Positions 34,016-45,611 of a stretch of 64,000 nt of DNA are shown here, one piece after another. The translations under genes were made by a program, and so were the position numbers. A model generated the notes under the pieces. It was not told the DNA's origin, searched no databases, and saw nothing but the letters and a program-made list of their open reading frames with translations. Each line of letters opens with the position of its first letter. Within the stretch, counting starts at the first letter, position 1. Source of the DNA: Pollenia angustigena (lineage: Eukaryota; Arthropoda; Insecta; Diptera; Polleniidae); assembly GCA_930367215.1 (NCBI GenBank), contig OV884056.1:234289127-234353126 (forward strand), read 5' to 3'.

Positions 34016-34985
34016 AATGTTGTATTACCAGGCAAATGTTTTAACCCAACTATGTCCATTGTCATGAGATTTTTTTTTTGCTTTAGTTTTATTTTCCTTT
34101 ATGTTATTTTTCAAACGTTATTTGTTTTTTTTTTTGCAGAATCTATGCACAAAAATATGTTTTATGATATATTTTTGTCTTTTGTTAGCATGTGGTGTTC
34201 ATTCCAATATTTTTTGTTAAGTTGTTTCCTAAATACCCTGCACTACTATTAAGGATAAAAAGTTTATGATTAAAAGAAATATCAAGGTATATATTAAATT
34301 GCTTGTGTATTTTTATAGTTTTAAACATTTACTTTAACTGCAAGATTTCTAAAAACTTACTGGCTTATTCTTAAAAAAAATAAATTTAATTTGAGAACTC
34401 TTTAAGGGAAAAGAAATTTATGGAAATTTTATTTTAAAATACGTTTGAAATCGAATTATTTTTTATGAATATGGCAGTAAAAATATAATAGGGTCAAATT
34501 TTGATTTAACCCTCTAATGCCAAGTTTTAGAATAAATAGGAATATATTATGAAAACATTTTTTTAGGGTATTTTAAGCCCGTAAGATGAATCGTTTACGT
34601 TCCAGGTGAGAAAACATCTCGCAGTATCTTGAGGCACCCTTGCGTATCTAGTAGTAAAAACATATTTAATTTTTGAAAATTGTGTTTGTTAGTTTGAATT
34701 GAAAATAGAAGAAATGAAACAAATTAAAAATATTTGGTTTTGTGTAAAAAAAAAACAGTTTTATTATTTGAGCATCATAAATGAAGTTTGTACTTTGACC
34801 AAAAGCATTGTGTTCGAGATTGTTTACAATACTTTCAGAGCTTTTAAAAGCTTTCGAAGCCTCTACAAATATTTTTCTAGATCTTTAAGCAATTGTAAAA
34901 AAATTGAATTAAAAAAACTTAGTTTTATATTAGGCGTCATGCCTTGAGGCACTCTTAGGCTATCCTTGTAGAGAAGTGAATAAAA
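34016..34985. other. AT-rich DNA with one piggyBac-like terminus
   Basis: TTAACCCTCTAATGCC at 34506 repeats exactly at 44018. TTAA followed by a CCYT-type end suits a piggyBac-like terminus, but no partner end was found. Otherwise nothing. Confidence 0.35.
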
Positions 34986-34989
34986 ATAA

Positions 34990-35066
34990 TAATGAATTAG
35001 ACCAGTTTTCACAAACGCTTTAATTTTGCCCTTGTCTTCTTCAGTAAATGGCTTACTGGGCCCCAT
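34990..35066 (-). pseudogene. Tc3-like transposase N-terminal fragment
   Basis: The minus strand from 35066 reads MGPSKPFTEEDKGKIKAFVK then TGLI, matching the start of the helix-turn-helix DNA-binding domain of Tc1/Tc3-type transposases. Homology stops after about 25 codons, although the frame stays open to 34863. Confidence 0.6.
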
Positions 35067-35208
35067 TTTTAAAAAAAATATTTAAACAATATTGCATACA
35101 TATATTCAAAAACCCTAAAATTATTAAAGATTTTATTGGTAGTTACAGGTAAACTGTTTTTAGTCTTAATGAACTTATCAAGTGAGCTTAAATTTACATG
35201 TGTTTTTA

Positions 35209-35407
35209 CCAAGGCGAATTCAACTACAGGTGGTGTCGGAACTACAACAATCCAAAAACAACATACGGTTTTTTGCATTGCATTGTTAGTGCCATTAGCT
35301 CGAAATGTCAACCATTATAAGCAAAACACTAACAAATTATAACAAATAAGCCCGAGCTGTCAAAATCAGATGCCGTTTCGACACCACCTGTAGTTAATTC
35401 CCCTTGG
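35209..35407. mobile_element. MITE with 6-bp TSD, CCAAGGSGAATT ends
   Basis: CCAAGGCGAATTCAACTACA and the inverse of TGTAGTTAATTCCCCTTGG extend through GGTGGTGTCG. TTTTTA on both sides (35203-35208, 35408-35413). 199 bp, non-coding. Confidence 0.75.
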
Positions 35408-36570
35408 TTTTTATTTAATTTTAACCAAAAAACAAACAAAAAACTATTTATTGTACCGTTAGTTTTGATTCTCTTAATTACAAGACCTCTCAACCAGGAT
35501 TGTCAGATTTATTTTGACGTTTTCGCCAAATTTAATGACAAAAATCGCCAAAATCGCGAAAGCCTTTATTTTCAAGTTTTTGAAATTATTAAAAATATTT
35601 TTTATAAATCCTAACAACTCGAAGACGAGTTTAAGTGGAGTTGATAGTGTCAATACAGGTATAACTAGTTCTAATTATCGCATATAAAGGACAGCCAAAG
35701 TAAGTTCCTTAAAATTGTACGTACCTGCCGTATCCTTGTAGCTTTAAAATTTTGGCCTAAACTTATTTATCTTTCCAATTAACCAACACTAACTTTTTCC
35801 ATTGTGTTTCATAAACGTCCAAAGGTATGTTAGGATTCATAAAAATCTTTAAAATATCACTAACAGCAACGTATTTTATCTGTGATAATAAATTGTCCCA
35901 TACATATAATGGAAAAATGTTAACAGACTTTAAACATGTTCATGTTTTAAGAAATTATTAGTGTCCGACCGAATGCTTTTTTTGAGACGGAACCCGAACC
36001 CGAACTTCGGTAAATTTTGATAAGTTCGGCGAACCCGAATTTTTTGTTAATAAATCTGAACAATTGTACTTTTTTAAAAGTATTTATTTTAAACAAAATA
36101 AAATTTCGGGAAATTATTACATTTACACTTTTGGAAGGATGCAACAAGAAAAGATAAATTGCACTTTAAAGTAGTCAAAACTATTTTATAGTTAAAAAAT
36201 AATTAGTAATTGCTTTTTTTTAAGACAAGAAATAAAAAATAAATTTCAAGTTTAATACAGTATACATTAGGGCTATAACTTTTTCACACTTTTTGCGAAC
36301 ATCAAAAACGGCATAGTATAGTCGTGTAGAACATTAAAAGTTATTAATAAAAAATATGATAATTTTTTCGGATTGTTAAGAAAGTTCGCGCAGGGATCGT
36401 GTTGACGTTTTAAAACAACCATTTAATCTCACGGAAATTTTAAAAAATATACTCCTGATATTTGTATACGTATCACTGAAATGCTATTTTGGAATTCATC
36501 CACTGCTTAAGAAATTCATACGGTTTACAATTCATCGCAGTTCAAAATTTCTTAGAAGGTTTTAGAAATT

Positions 36571-37399
36571 GGCGCTGCGAAATATGGCCCCAAAAAATAA
36601 ATTAAAATTGACCCCAAATTTGGGGCTATTTTTCATAATGCAATATGGCCCATTTTTTTAATGAAAAATTACCCCAAAAAAATGAAAAATAACCCTAAAA
36701 ATAAAATGAAATTTGACCCTAAATTTGGAGTTATTCTTCATTATGAAAAATCACCTCAAAATTTATAATGAATTTTAACCCCAAAAAAGAACACAAAGAA
36801 AGTGACATTAAACATTTTCGGTGGAGTTCATATGCCCAAAACTAAAAATCCCAAATTTAGAATCCCGATTTCAAAATCCGGATAATTATACGGTTTTGGT
36901 TTTAAAAATCGTACGATTGATAGCACGGTTGGGCTTTCGGCCATGCATAAGGATTTTTTTCTCTATGGTATAACGAACACTGGCTTTGCTTACTAAAGCT
37001 CTACGTTATAGCCGGCCTTCGGCCGGGCGCAAGGATTTTTTTCTATATGGTATAACGAACACTGGCTTCGCTAACTAAAGCTTCTCTGTATAGCCGGCCT
37101 TCGGCTGGGTGAAAGATTTTCTTCTCTTTATTATAACGAACACTGGCTTCGCTCACTAAAGCTTCACTACATAGCCGGCCTTCGGCCGGGCGCAAGGATT
37201 TTCTTTTTCATTCCACTTAAAAGGCAAAAACACCCTTAAAATGCAAAAACACCCTAACGATTAAATTAAAATTAACCCAAAAAAAAACAAAAAAATTGCG
37301 CCAAAATTGCGTGTTGTTGTGTTTCATGTAAAATGTTGGGCCCGTTTTTCATTTTCCTTTTGGGGCCATATTTCCTGGGGTCATTTTGCGCACCGCCGT
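36571..37399. mobile_element. Foldback family element C
   Basis: GGCGCTGCGAAATATGGCCC on the left, inverse of GGGCCATATTTCCTGGGGTC then GCGCACCGCC on the right. Arms are iterations of GAAAAATGACCCCAAA-like words. It encloses the minisatellite at 36930-37205. TSD not evident. Confidence 0.65.
36930..37205. repeat. GC-rich ~83-bp minisatellite, direct array
   Basis: Just over three head-to-tail units with GCCGGCCTTCGGCCGGGCGC, AAGGATTTT, GGTATAACGAACACTGGCTT and CGCTAACTAAAGC. CCGGCC-TTC-GGCCGG is a perfect hairpin in each junction. Confidence 0.85.
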
Positions 37400-37704
37400 T
37401 TTCATTACTAAAACATTATTGTCCACTCCGTCGTACTATGCCAATAATTATTAGTACTCAAACCTCTACAATGTATTTTTTGATTTCGTTGGAGTGTATT
37501 TTCTCTAAGTGGCGTTTAATATTGGCGGTAGTTTGTTTGCTTGGCAATGAACTCCCCATTGACATTTTTTTGGCGCAACATTTGCATTGAGCGCTTGCTC
37601 AATTTTGAAAACAAAAAACTCCAAAATGGATTGGATGACATTTTTGTACACGTAAGCATTTTATTAAGTCATCGCTGTATTTTTTCGAACTAATAATCAT
37701 AGAG

Positions 37705-38070
37705 AAAAGCCCCCCAATGAAAGAACGCCCAGGAAATAACCCCCAATGAAATAAACGCCAAAAAATAGGAAATAACACGCAAAAACAGTTAATGAAATAA
37801 CATCGAAAAATAAATTAAATAAACCCCAAAGCGAAAACGAAAAAATCCCGATTATTTGGGAGTTATTTCATATGAAATAACACCCAATGATGAAAATGAA
37901 ATAACTCCCAATGAAATAATTAAATAATTCCCAAACAAAAAATGAAAAAGGGCCAACAAATTGGGAGTTATTTCATATGAAATAACACCCAAAAATTTCT
38001 GAAAAAAACTTGGGAAATATTTCATTTCTCGTTTGGGCGTTATTTCATTGGGTGGCTTTTCGTGGAGCCG
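37705..38070. mobile_element. Foldback family element D
   Basis: GAAAAGCCCCCCAATGAAAG on the left and the inverse of ATTTCATTGGGTGGCTTTTC on the right, with CGTGGAGCCG finishing the right end. Arms are TGAAATAACACCCAA-like iterations. Confidence 0.65.
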
Positions 38071-38630
38071 AGAAAAATAGTTGTATTGATTTCGTATAAT
38101 TTTCAAAAACAATGATGCCAAATTATAATTTGAAATTATAATAATTATGTTATTTCATAAAAAAAAGTTCGGTGTTCGGTAAAGTTCGGTAAAAATTTCG
38201 GCAAATAACGAACTTTGACCGAACATAATTTTTTGCCGAACTCCGTAACCGAACCCGAACGTTCGGTCGGACACTAGAAATTATATTTATTGATTTTTCA
38301 ACAGCACTTTTAAATATGAAAAACAATTTTCTAGATGATCTTCATTATCTTCATCACCCCTTTTGGCATATGTACTTTCAAATACCTATCATACATATGA
38401 ATACCTGAAGTTTCATTCATAAGATTACTAGAATAAAAGTAATATTATTTCTAAGTATTGAATTTAACAAACTTCAAAACAAATTCATAGCTCATCAACA
38501 AAAAACCAACAAAATCGCTAACTATTTTATAAATCGCCATGTCGCCAAATCAAAAATTAGGTCGCCAAAAAAGTTTCAAAAGCGCCACGTTTGGCGAGAA
38601 ATCGCCACATCTGACAACCCTGCTCTAAAC

Positions 38631-40398
38631 TTCAGTTTAAATAAATTGTTCTCTTAAAAAATCTTTTAAAGATGAGAAGTTAAAATGATAATTAAAAACT
38701 TATGAACCTAAATTAGTGAGCTGCAGTCTACAAACAAATTCTCACGGTCGAAAATATGTTTTGTAAAATATACAATTAAGCTTTGTTGACAATGAATACA
38801 TTTTTTAAATTAAGTCTTTATCTACTTTTGCAACAATTTGTATGAAATTGAAATTGTCGTTTATGGAAATTTGTACAATGTGTTTTCAAAAAAAAAAAAT
38901 TATAAATAAGAAATACTCTTTTGAGACAAATTTGCTAACGTTTTCTTGATTGAAAATATTTGTGCTAGTGTACTTAATTGTGAACAACAAGTGAAAATGT
39001 TGCTGTCATTGCGAATCTGGCTTTAGGCTTACTTTTCCTATAGAGCACCCCGTATTTTATTAATATTTACAATTTTTTTTTTTAGAAATTTCTTTAGTTT
39101 TTTACACAAAACATAACACAACAAATGTGTGTGTCCTAACATGCCCAGTTTGTTTGTCTATTACACTCTGTGTACATTTTTAAACACAAATGCAGAAATT
39201 TAAAGGTATTAAATCACAAAACTAAATTCTTTTAATACAGATTAAAGGTCAATGCAGAGTTGATTTCAAATGCATCTAAATGTTACTGGATACAAGGAAG
39301 TTTACAATAGGAAAAAAATTTGCTTTTTTCTTTTTTCTAATATGCTCGATGTTTCCAAGCCTTTACATAAACCCAAAATGTATTCTCATCAGATGTATTT
39401 GCTTTGTTTATTTGCTTGTCGGGGTGCATACTATAACAGTGTGAGTGAGTGTCATATCATTGTTGACTGTCCTGTAGATACATGTTTAAAGCTGTGATAC
39501 ATCACATAATGGTTTGTTAGGGACATGTGTCAAATAGAGACTACTGCTGTTTGTTCTATTTAGCTGCCAGTTTGCTTTTTTCTATCATCCTATCTTTCAC
39601 ATTTTTACTATTATTATTTTTTCAAGTTGTTTTATTTGAAATTCAGAGCAAAAATAAGGCAAAACAAACGAGTTAGAGGCTGGGATTTTTATTAGGTGTT
39701 GTTTATTTGCAGGGTTTATATGTTGACATTTTTTTTCTTTTTTTTTGTGTTCTAAACTTTATTTATCTATTTTTTTTAGCGGGGATACATACGAAAGGAC
39801 TTAACAATTTTAGATCAAATTTAATGGGAACAACGAAAGATAGACGTTTTTATGTATTTTATTTGCAAAGCAATAGAAAATGCAATTAAATCCATTTAAT
39901 TTTTGAGAAGAAAGAATAAAATAGTTATGTAAAATTTTCCGAAAAAATTAGGACTTGCATAACAACATAAAATAATTTTACTTGCATTTTTTTTTCAGAT
40001 AAATCAATGTAAATATTTGGTTGTCTAGAAAATTACAAGATGAAGCATGGAGGTCAGCTTTTAAGGTAATAAAATAACAAATATTAAAATGTTGCGTTTT
40101 TAACCGCCACATTGTGTTTATAACATTTTGAAATGAACAACTTGGGAAGGTTTCGATTTTGATAAAAAATATGCTCTGCCAAAATTAAGTAAAATTGCAT
40201 AAGTTTTATTAACTAATGTCAATTTATTTGACTTTATCGACTACACCCATTGTTGTTGAAAATGCATTTATTCTCTTCAAAGTGTGGACATAAAGATAAT
40301 TCTGGGGCCAAATTACGGCATTCGATATCGATCCAAATTCCCATTCAAATTTTATTATGATAATAATAATTATTTAGAAAAATATTCGTTTTTAGCTC
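38631..40398. other. Mostly single-copy-looking AT-rich DNA
   Basis: No gene or element recognised. Confidence 0.4.
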
Positions 40399-40401
40399 TA
40401 A

Positions 40402-40527
40402 GGGCCATTATTACAACTTGAAGTTAGCTAAAGTTAAGATTAAATTCACAGATAATAATGTGTTATCTGTCAAAAAGCGTCTGTTAACTGTCGGATAACA
40501 GCTAACGCCATGTTATAATAATGGCCC
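40402..40527. mobile_element. MITE with TAA target duplication
   Basis: GGGCCATTATTACAAC and GTTATAATAATGGCCC are inverted; TAA at 40399-40401 and 40528-40530. 126 bp. Confidence 0.7.
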
Positions 40528-40530
40528 TAA

Positions 40531-41045
40531 ATGGAATTATACCACTTTCAAAAATTACATATTTTAAGAAATAAAAACAAGAGCACATTAAAGTCCTCAT
40601 GTATGTATTCCTTTGCTTTAATCAAAAGGATTTTAAAGGAAAAATATAATTAACATGAAGACATTTAAATACGCGATCAAGCACGTTTATTAAGAATTAA
40701 CTTAAGTTTTACAGCAGAATCCTGATAATACGTAGTCGAAGGGACTGGCTGCTTGTTACGAGTTAGAGGAGTTTTCGAAATAAAAAGATTTATGTTGTCA
40801 TAAATAAGCTGATATAACAGTCCTTAAGTCAGCGCTTACTAAATATTTCGGTTTTGTCCCGTACACATATCACTTTACGCTATAACATGGTCTAGGATTG
40901 TAACATTCTGAATGTGCTTCAGTCAGCTAAAAGTCATTTCTTCTAGATGCTCTAGACGCTACAGTTTCTTCCCATGCATACATATGACTTCTGCTGTAAT
41001 GAAAAGTTATGTCTGCTAAAGTACAGTGCTATCTATCTATCTTCT
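40531..41045. other. Non-coding DNA
   Basis: Nothing recognised. Confidence 0.4.
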
Positions 41046-41048
41046 ATC

Positions 41049-41781
41049 TTCTTCTATATATATAAAATACGATGTGTGTATGTATGTATGTATGTATATT
41101 TGTAACGTATGGACTCCAAAACGGCTGGGCCGATTTTGATGAAATTTTCAGGGAATCTTCAGGCGAGTGACACTGTGAAGTCTGATTTTTGATTTTCGGT
41201 CTGCGGGCGGAGGGGCGTGGCAAAATCTAATTTTCATATTGCACCACCAATGACATCTATATAATTTGGACGATTTTTTCTTTAAAATTATCGCCAGGGT
41301 CCAACTTAGATGTACACGAAAAGAAAATGTTGCCCCGCCCACTTTTACGCCCACTTTTTTCTAATTACCTAAAATCAGAAAACGGCTCCAACGATTTGAC
41401 AAATTTTTCTTTCAAATGTTCGTATTGATCCGTTTTAAGTTTTCATCGAAAGAAAAATTTACCACGCCTACTTTTACGCCCATTTTTTTATTAAGCGCAT
41501 AACTTGAGAGCGGACTGACCGATTTCGACGATTTTTTCTGTAAAATGATTGCCATGGTCCAACTTAGGTTTTTACGGAAAGAACTTAGATGTACACGAAA
41601 AGAAAATGTTGCCCCGCCCACTTTTACGCCCACTTTTTTTCGACTTACCTAAAATCAGAAAACGGCTCCATCGATTTGACTAATTTTTCTTTCAAATGTT
41701 CGTATATTTTTAACGGATTTTAAAAATCTAACGCAAACATTTTTCCTTATTTGGACAGGACAACGTATGTCGGGTCAGCTA
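41049..41781 (+). mobile_element. Helitron-like non-autonomous element
   Basis: It starts TCTTCTATATATATAAAATA, has a (TATG)n tract, and ends GTCGGGTCAGCTAA. TC...CTRR-type ends without TIRs or TSD fit Helitrons. The interior has GGCTGGGCCGATTTTGATGA and a tandem pair (about 41288-41420 and 41560-41705) with GGTCCAACTTAGATGTACAC-type sequence and CCCGCCCACTTTTACGCCCA. The minus-strand open frames there are duplicates of each other and not genes. Confidence 0.6.
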
Positions 41782-41782
41782 A

Positions 41783-42204
41783 TAATCAAATAATACTTGC
41801 AATATGAAAGTTGTTTTAATTATAATTATTAGGAATGGACTTATTCGACTTAAAAAAAAGGTTTTTACGATACCTCTTGAAAGTTTAAATAAATTTGTTT
41901 ATTTTACGCACTCTATTTAATAGATGACCATAAATATGGATAGAAAATATATTTAACTTATCTAAGTTAACGTTATTAATATATATATATATATATTAAT
42001 TTTTATTTTTTGTAATTTGTACCAAAAACAGATCATTAAAACTTTGTTATAATTTACGTTATAAAAATCCATTACTTTAATTATAAGATTTTAATCTTGT
42101 TGTATTGGAAAGCAAATAAATAAATAAATAAATAAATTAAATATCCTAGTCTTTATGTTGAGTTGGATTAGTACAGTTTTTTCATTGTTAACGAAGATCA
42201 TAAC
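41783..42204. other. AT-rich DNA with (AAAT)n
   Basis: An (AAAT)n tract at about 42114-42136 and (TA)n near 41980. Otherwise nothing. Confidence 0.45.
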
Positions 42205-42790
42205 CAAATGTATCGACAAACTGTCTGTTATTTAATACACACACAAGCTGCTGTGGTGCGGTCGTTGCTAAAATGTTTTGTTTATTTATTTCTTTGTCTA
42301 TATAAAAAAAAAGAAAGATTACAAAACATTAAAATATAATATTTGTCTACAGTATCACTACAATTGTCCTGTTTTTTGACGAAGAACAGAACATTATATA
42401 ATGTTCGGCTTTTTCTTGAAAATAGTTACGAACGGCATTAAGGGTTGTATTCGTCTACACAATTACTAAAACAAAAGAAATCGTTCTTGGGTGTGTGAGA
42501 CGGGCGCTAAATAATATACAGTTTATTTTCGAACACTGTTTATTAGACCAATTAACTGTCTTTTAACGATTTTTGGTTTCTCAATATACCGACAAAATAC
42601 ATTGTTTTCAGTTGGCAACACATCTCAAAATACATGTAAAAGTTTGGAGTCAGCTGCTTGAATTTATCTGTACGGCAAATGAAAGGAAAATAAATAATTA
42701 GCAGATGAGTGTTGGTTAGCTTTGCAACAGAATTGAAGCATATGAGACATTGAGAAGACCAAATTTCTTTAATGTACAGTTTTTCGTTGG
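42205..42790. mobile_element. TGGCCRTTTTCTCA-family MITE, interrupted copy
   Basis: 42205-42235 (ATCGACAAACTGTCTGTTA) and 42540-42790 (GGTTTCTCAATATACC, TTTTCAGTTGGCAACAC, ACATTGAGAAGACC) match the copies at 16138 and 55632. Between them lies about 300 bp with GCGGTCGTTGCTAAAATG, inverted at 54265-54460. Confidence 0.6.
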
Positions 42791-44630
42791 GAAAAAAGAC
42801 AATCGCGACTTGTTGTTGGGAATAGTTTTATTAAATCAATTAACAGATTGCTTGAATTGGCAATGTTTTTTGATAATTTTTTTTAATTGAAATTAAAAAT
42901 ATCATTTATTAAAAAAAAATCACAATTTAAAGTTTTTAGTAACCAACATAATTATTGCAAAATCATTAAATTATTTGCTTGATTCTATGAATTTGGTGCT
43001 TGGAAATAATTTTCTAGTTTTTCTGGGTAAATAACAGTATATAATATTTATTTTCGAACACTGGTTATTAAAAGCATTAATATGTTTGCCAGAAATACTT
43101 GTATGGTTGTTTCTAAAACCATAAAATGTTGCTTTTAAAATATGATTAAGAAAGAAAAATTTTATTGTTTAATTTAAAATAAATAAATTGTCACAATGAG
43201 GAACTAAAGCACAGTTGTTGGCCACCATAATATGATACTGATAGACATGAAATAAAGTAGCTTCAAGCAGAACGATTTTTCTAAATTAAAAAAAAAAAAT
43301 TGCTAAAAGTTATTGATTATTATTTTTAAAGGCATTTCACGTTCTTCACCCAAAAAAATTTTGACATATGATTTTTGGAAATTGTTGGTTATATTCTAAA
43401 TATACCCACATATCGTTATATGATTTCAATAGTTAAGCAAAACATTAAAATATCTTAATTTATAAACTGAGTGGCTTAATAAGTAACATTGCTCTGGGCG
43501 AACAATTTGATCGATTTCAAGTCAATATGAACATCGTTTAAATGTAATAAACTGCTGCTTTATTTATTTTATGTTTCATTTTATTGTCTCTTAAATTCCC
43601 AAAATGTTTTCAATAATAAATTAAGTTACAAATGTATTTATTTTAATCCAGACAACAAAATCCACATATCAAGTAAAACATTTAAATAGAAATCTATTTT
43701 TAACAAACTCACAATAAATTTTAAGTAGATTATGGTAAACAAATTTTCTTGGAAAATTAACCAGAATTTTTTGTTTTATCAGAATGATTATGCATTTCAA
43801 AGTTAATAAAAGTATTAAACTACTAAAACCTTTTTTTGTTTTATAATAATACTCGTACAATAAAAAAAAGCAAACTCTTTAGGACAAAATGATTGTGTAA
43901 TAAATTGAAATAAATTCTTGAAAAAATACTTTCTCATTTAACCTGTTAGCAAAATAGCAGTTGATGCAAACCAGCACTTATGCAAAAAAAAAAAACGTAT
44001 GAATTTACTAAAGTATTTTAACCCTCTAATGCCCATAACGGCCTTTAGACAGGGTTTATTTAAGACTTAATTTTTTTTTTTTACAATATTTCCTTAAATA
44101 ACTAATGTAAGAATTACTCGATATTTAATTTGTGTAAAACTTTTTTTTATCTATGGCAACACAAAAGTTGGTTTGACGAAAATTCTAATATAAAGTTAAT
44201 TTAACGTGCAATTGTCCATTTTTTTAGTTTGTGAAAAAAGTGAAATTTATTTCATCGGATAAAAGATATTTGGAAGTGATGAATAAGTGGAAAAAATATC
44301 TAGAAAGTAACTTTACCTCTCACTTGAAATATATATAGATTTTTGTTTTCAAACAAGCACTTTGTTATTTGGTTATGACGCTTTTGCTTCACCCGTCTTA
44401 AGGCGGGCTGAGTCATTTATACAGAAACATTTTATATATTTTTTGTTCGTATAATACAGTGAAAGCTAAAAGAAAGCATCAAAAAGCTTTAAAACATGAT
44501 TAATTAAGAGATTTTCGCATTTCAATCAGTATACAAAACAAGTGAAATTAATTTCGAAATGTACCATCTAATCTGGCTTTTCTATGCCAAGCCTTCGAAA
44601 GAAAGTTAGGTCAATTCTTCTAAATTGCTT
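42791..44630. other. AT-rich DNA with decayed repeats
   Basis: 42800-43030 resembles 57060-57340 (GCTTGATTCTATGAATTT, ending in a TTTTTCTG-type tip). TTATTTTCGAACACTG occurs near 42523, 43038 and 55331. TTAACCCTCTAATGCC at 44018. No gene seen. Confidence 0.4.
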
Positions 44631-44634
44631 CCAC

Positions 44635-45008
44635 CAGGGCTGTGAAGGCGTCAAGAAATAGTTCGAGCTCCCCTTTCGACTCCAACCGCTGAAATTTTTT
44701 TGATTCCAACTCCGACTCCAACTCCAACTTGCACTCTAACATTGATGCTAAATGTATGAGACTGGTCCTAATTTGACTTTAAACTCTTTTTTTAATGCAG
44801 TACCTTTAAAATGGTTAAAAATAGCAAGAAAATTATTCTATGAAACTTTCAAATCGATTTTAAATATTGCATCGCCAATTAAAAAAAATTTTATGTTGGA
44901 AAATATTAGAAAATTTTTTATTTCGAAAAATTTTACAGTTGGAGTCGCAAGTTTTTGTGGATACTTCGGCTCCGGTACAAAAACTTAAACTCCGACTCCA
45001 CAGCCCTG
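44635..45008. mobile_element. hAT-like element, CAGGGCTGTG ends
   Basis: CAGGGCTGTGAAGGCGTC on the left and GACTCCACAGCCCTG on the right are inverted, with CCGACTCCAACTCC-type sub-terminal repeats. The TSD has decayed. The two small open frames inside are chance. Confidence 0.55.
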
Positions 45009-45259
45009 GTTACAGAAATTCTCGCCAATTTCTTTCCAATCTAACCATTAATCAAAAATAAAATCAGTTTTAATTAAAAAGTAATCAAGTGAATTAAATG
45101 TTTACTTATATAAACAACATTACTGCAGAAAATGCTGTTAATAACAAAAAATATTTAATCGATACTATTAACTTGTTTACTGGTGCAAAATTAATTAATT
45201 TTTTTAATAATATCACAAATATTTTAATTGAAATCAATTTTTATTTTTTTCTGTGCATA

Positions 45260-45609
45260 CCCTGCAAGTAAAATTGGACCACCTGATCCACTTTGATAAA
45301 ACGGACTACTGCATTAACTGGTTCGATGTAATGCAAGCATGGACCATGTCATTGTTAAAAAGTGTTTGTATTGAGATGACATGTCTTCGTTTTTAACGAC
45401 ATCCTTTCGTTTTTAAACGACTATACCATGGAGTAGTTTTAAAACTACTCCTTATAGTACAAAGGTGGGTTATATGCTCCTGCCCTAGGTCATCGTAACG
45501 TTAAATAGACCATGTTTTTCCATAAGTTTGGGTAACTTTTGGACTAGTCCTAGTCCCTTGTGGGATACTCTTTACATGCGTGTTTGAACTGGTCTAATTA
45601 TATGCAGGG
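45260..45609. mobile_element. MITE, CCCTGCAAATAA family, copy 2
   Basis: CCCTGCAAGTAAAATTGGAC and TATATGCAGGG ends; TA at 45258-45259 and 45610-45611. Opposite orientation to copy 1. The same 22-bp palindrome is conserved at 45430-45451. Confidence 0.8.
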
Positions 45610-45611
45610 TA

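Larger units (their letters stand above)
35959..38276. mobile_element. Inner hAT-like element, TAGTGTCCGACCGAA ends
   Basis: Perfect inverted TAGTGTCCGACCGAA, perfect 8-bp TSD GAAATTAT (35951-35958, 38277-38284). GTTCGG / CCGAAC words repeat sub-terminally at both ends. It contains foldback elements C and D. No transposase frame. Confidence 0.9.
35495..38622. mobile_element. Outer hAT-like element, CAGGRTTGTCAGAT ends
   Basis: CAGGATTGTCAGATTT on the left and ACATCTGACAACCCTG on the right are inverted, with sub-terminal TCGCCA words repeated at both ends. Flanks CTCTCAAC (35487-35494) and CTCTAAAC (38623-38630) match in 7 of 8 bases, a decayed hAT TSD. Most of its length is the inner element at 35959-38276. 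Confidence 0.75.

Noticed and set aside
41148..41633. Two minus-strand frames with the same product start (MGVKVGGATFSFRVHL)
   Set aside because: They are the two tandem copies inside the Helitron-like element; no start context or family match.
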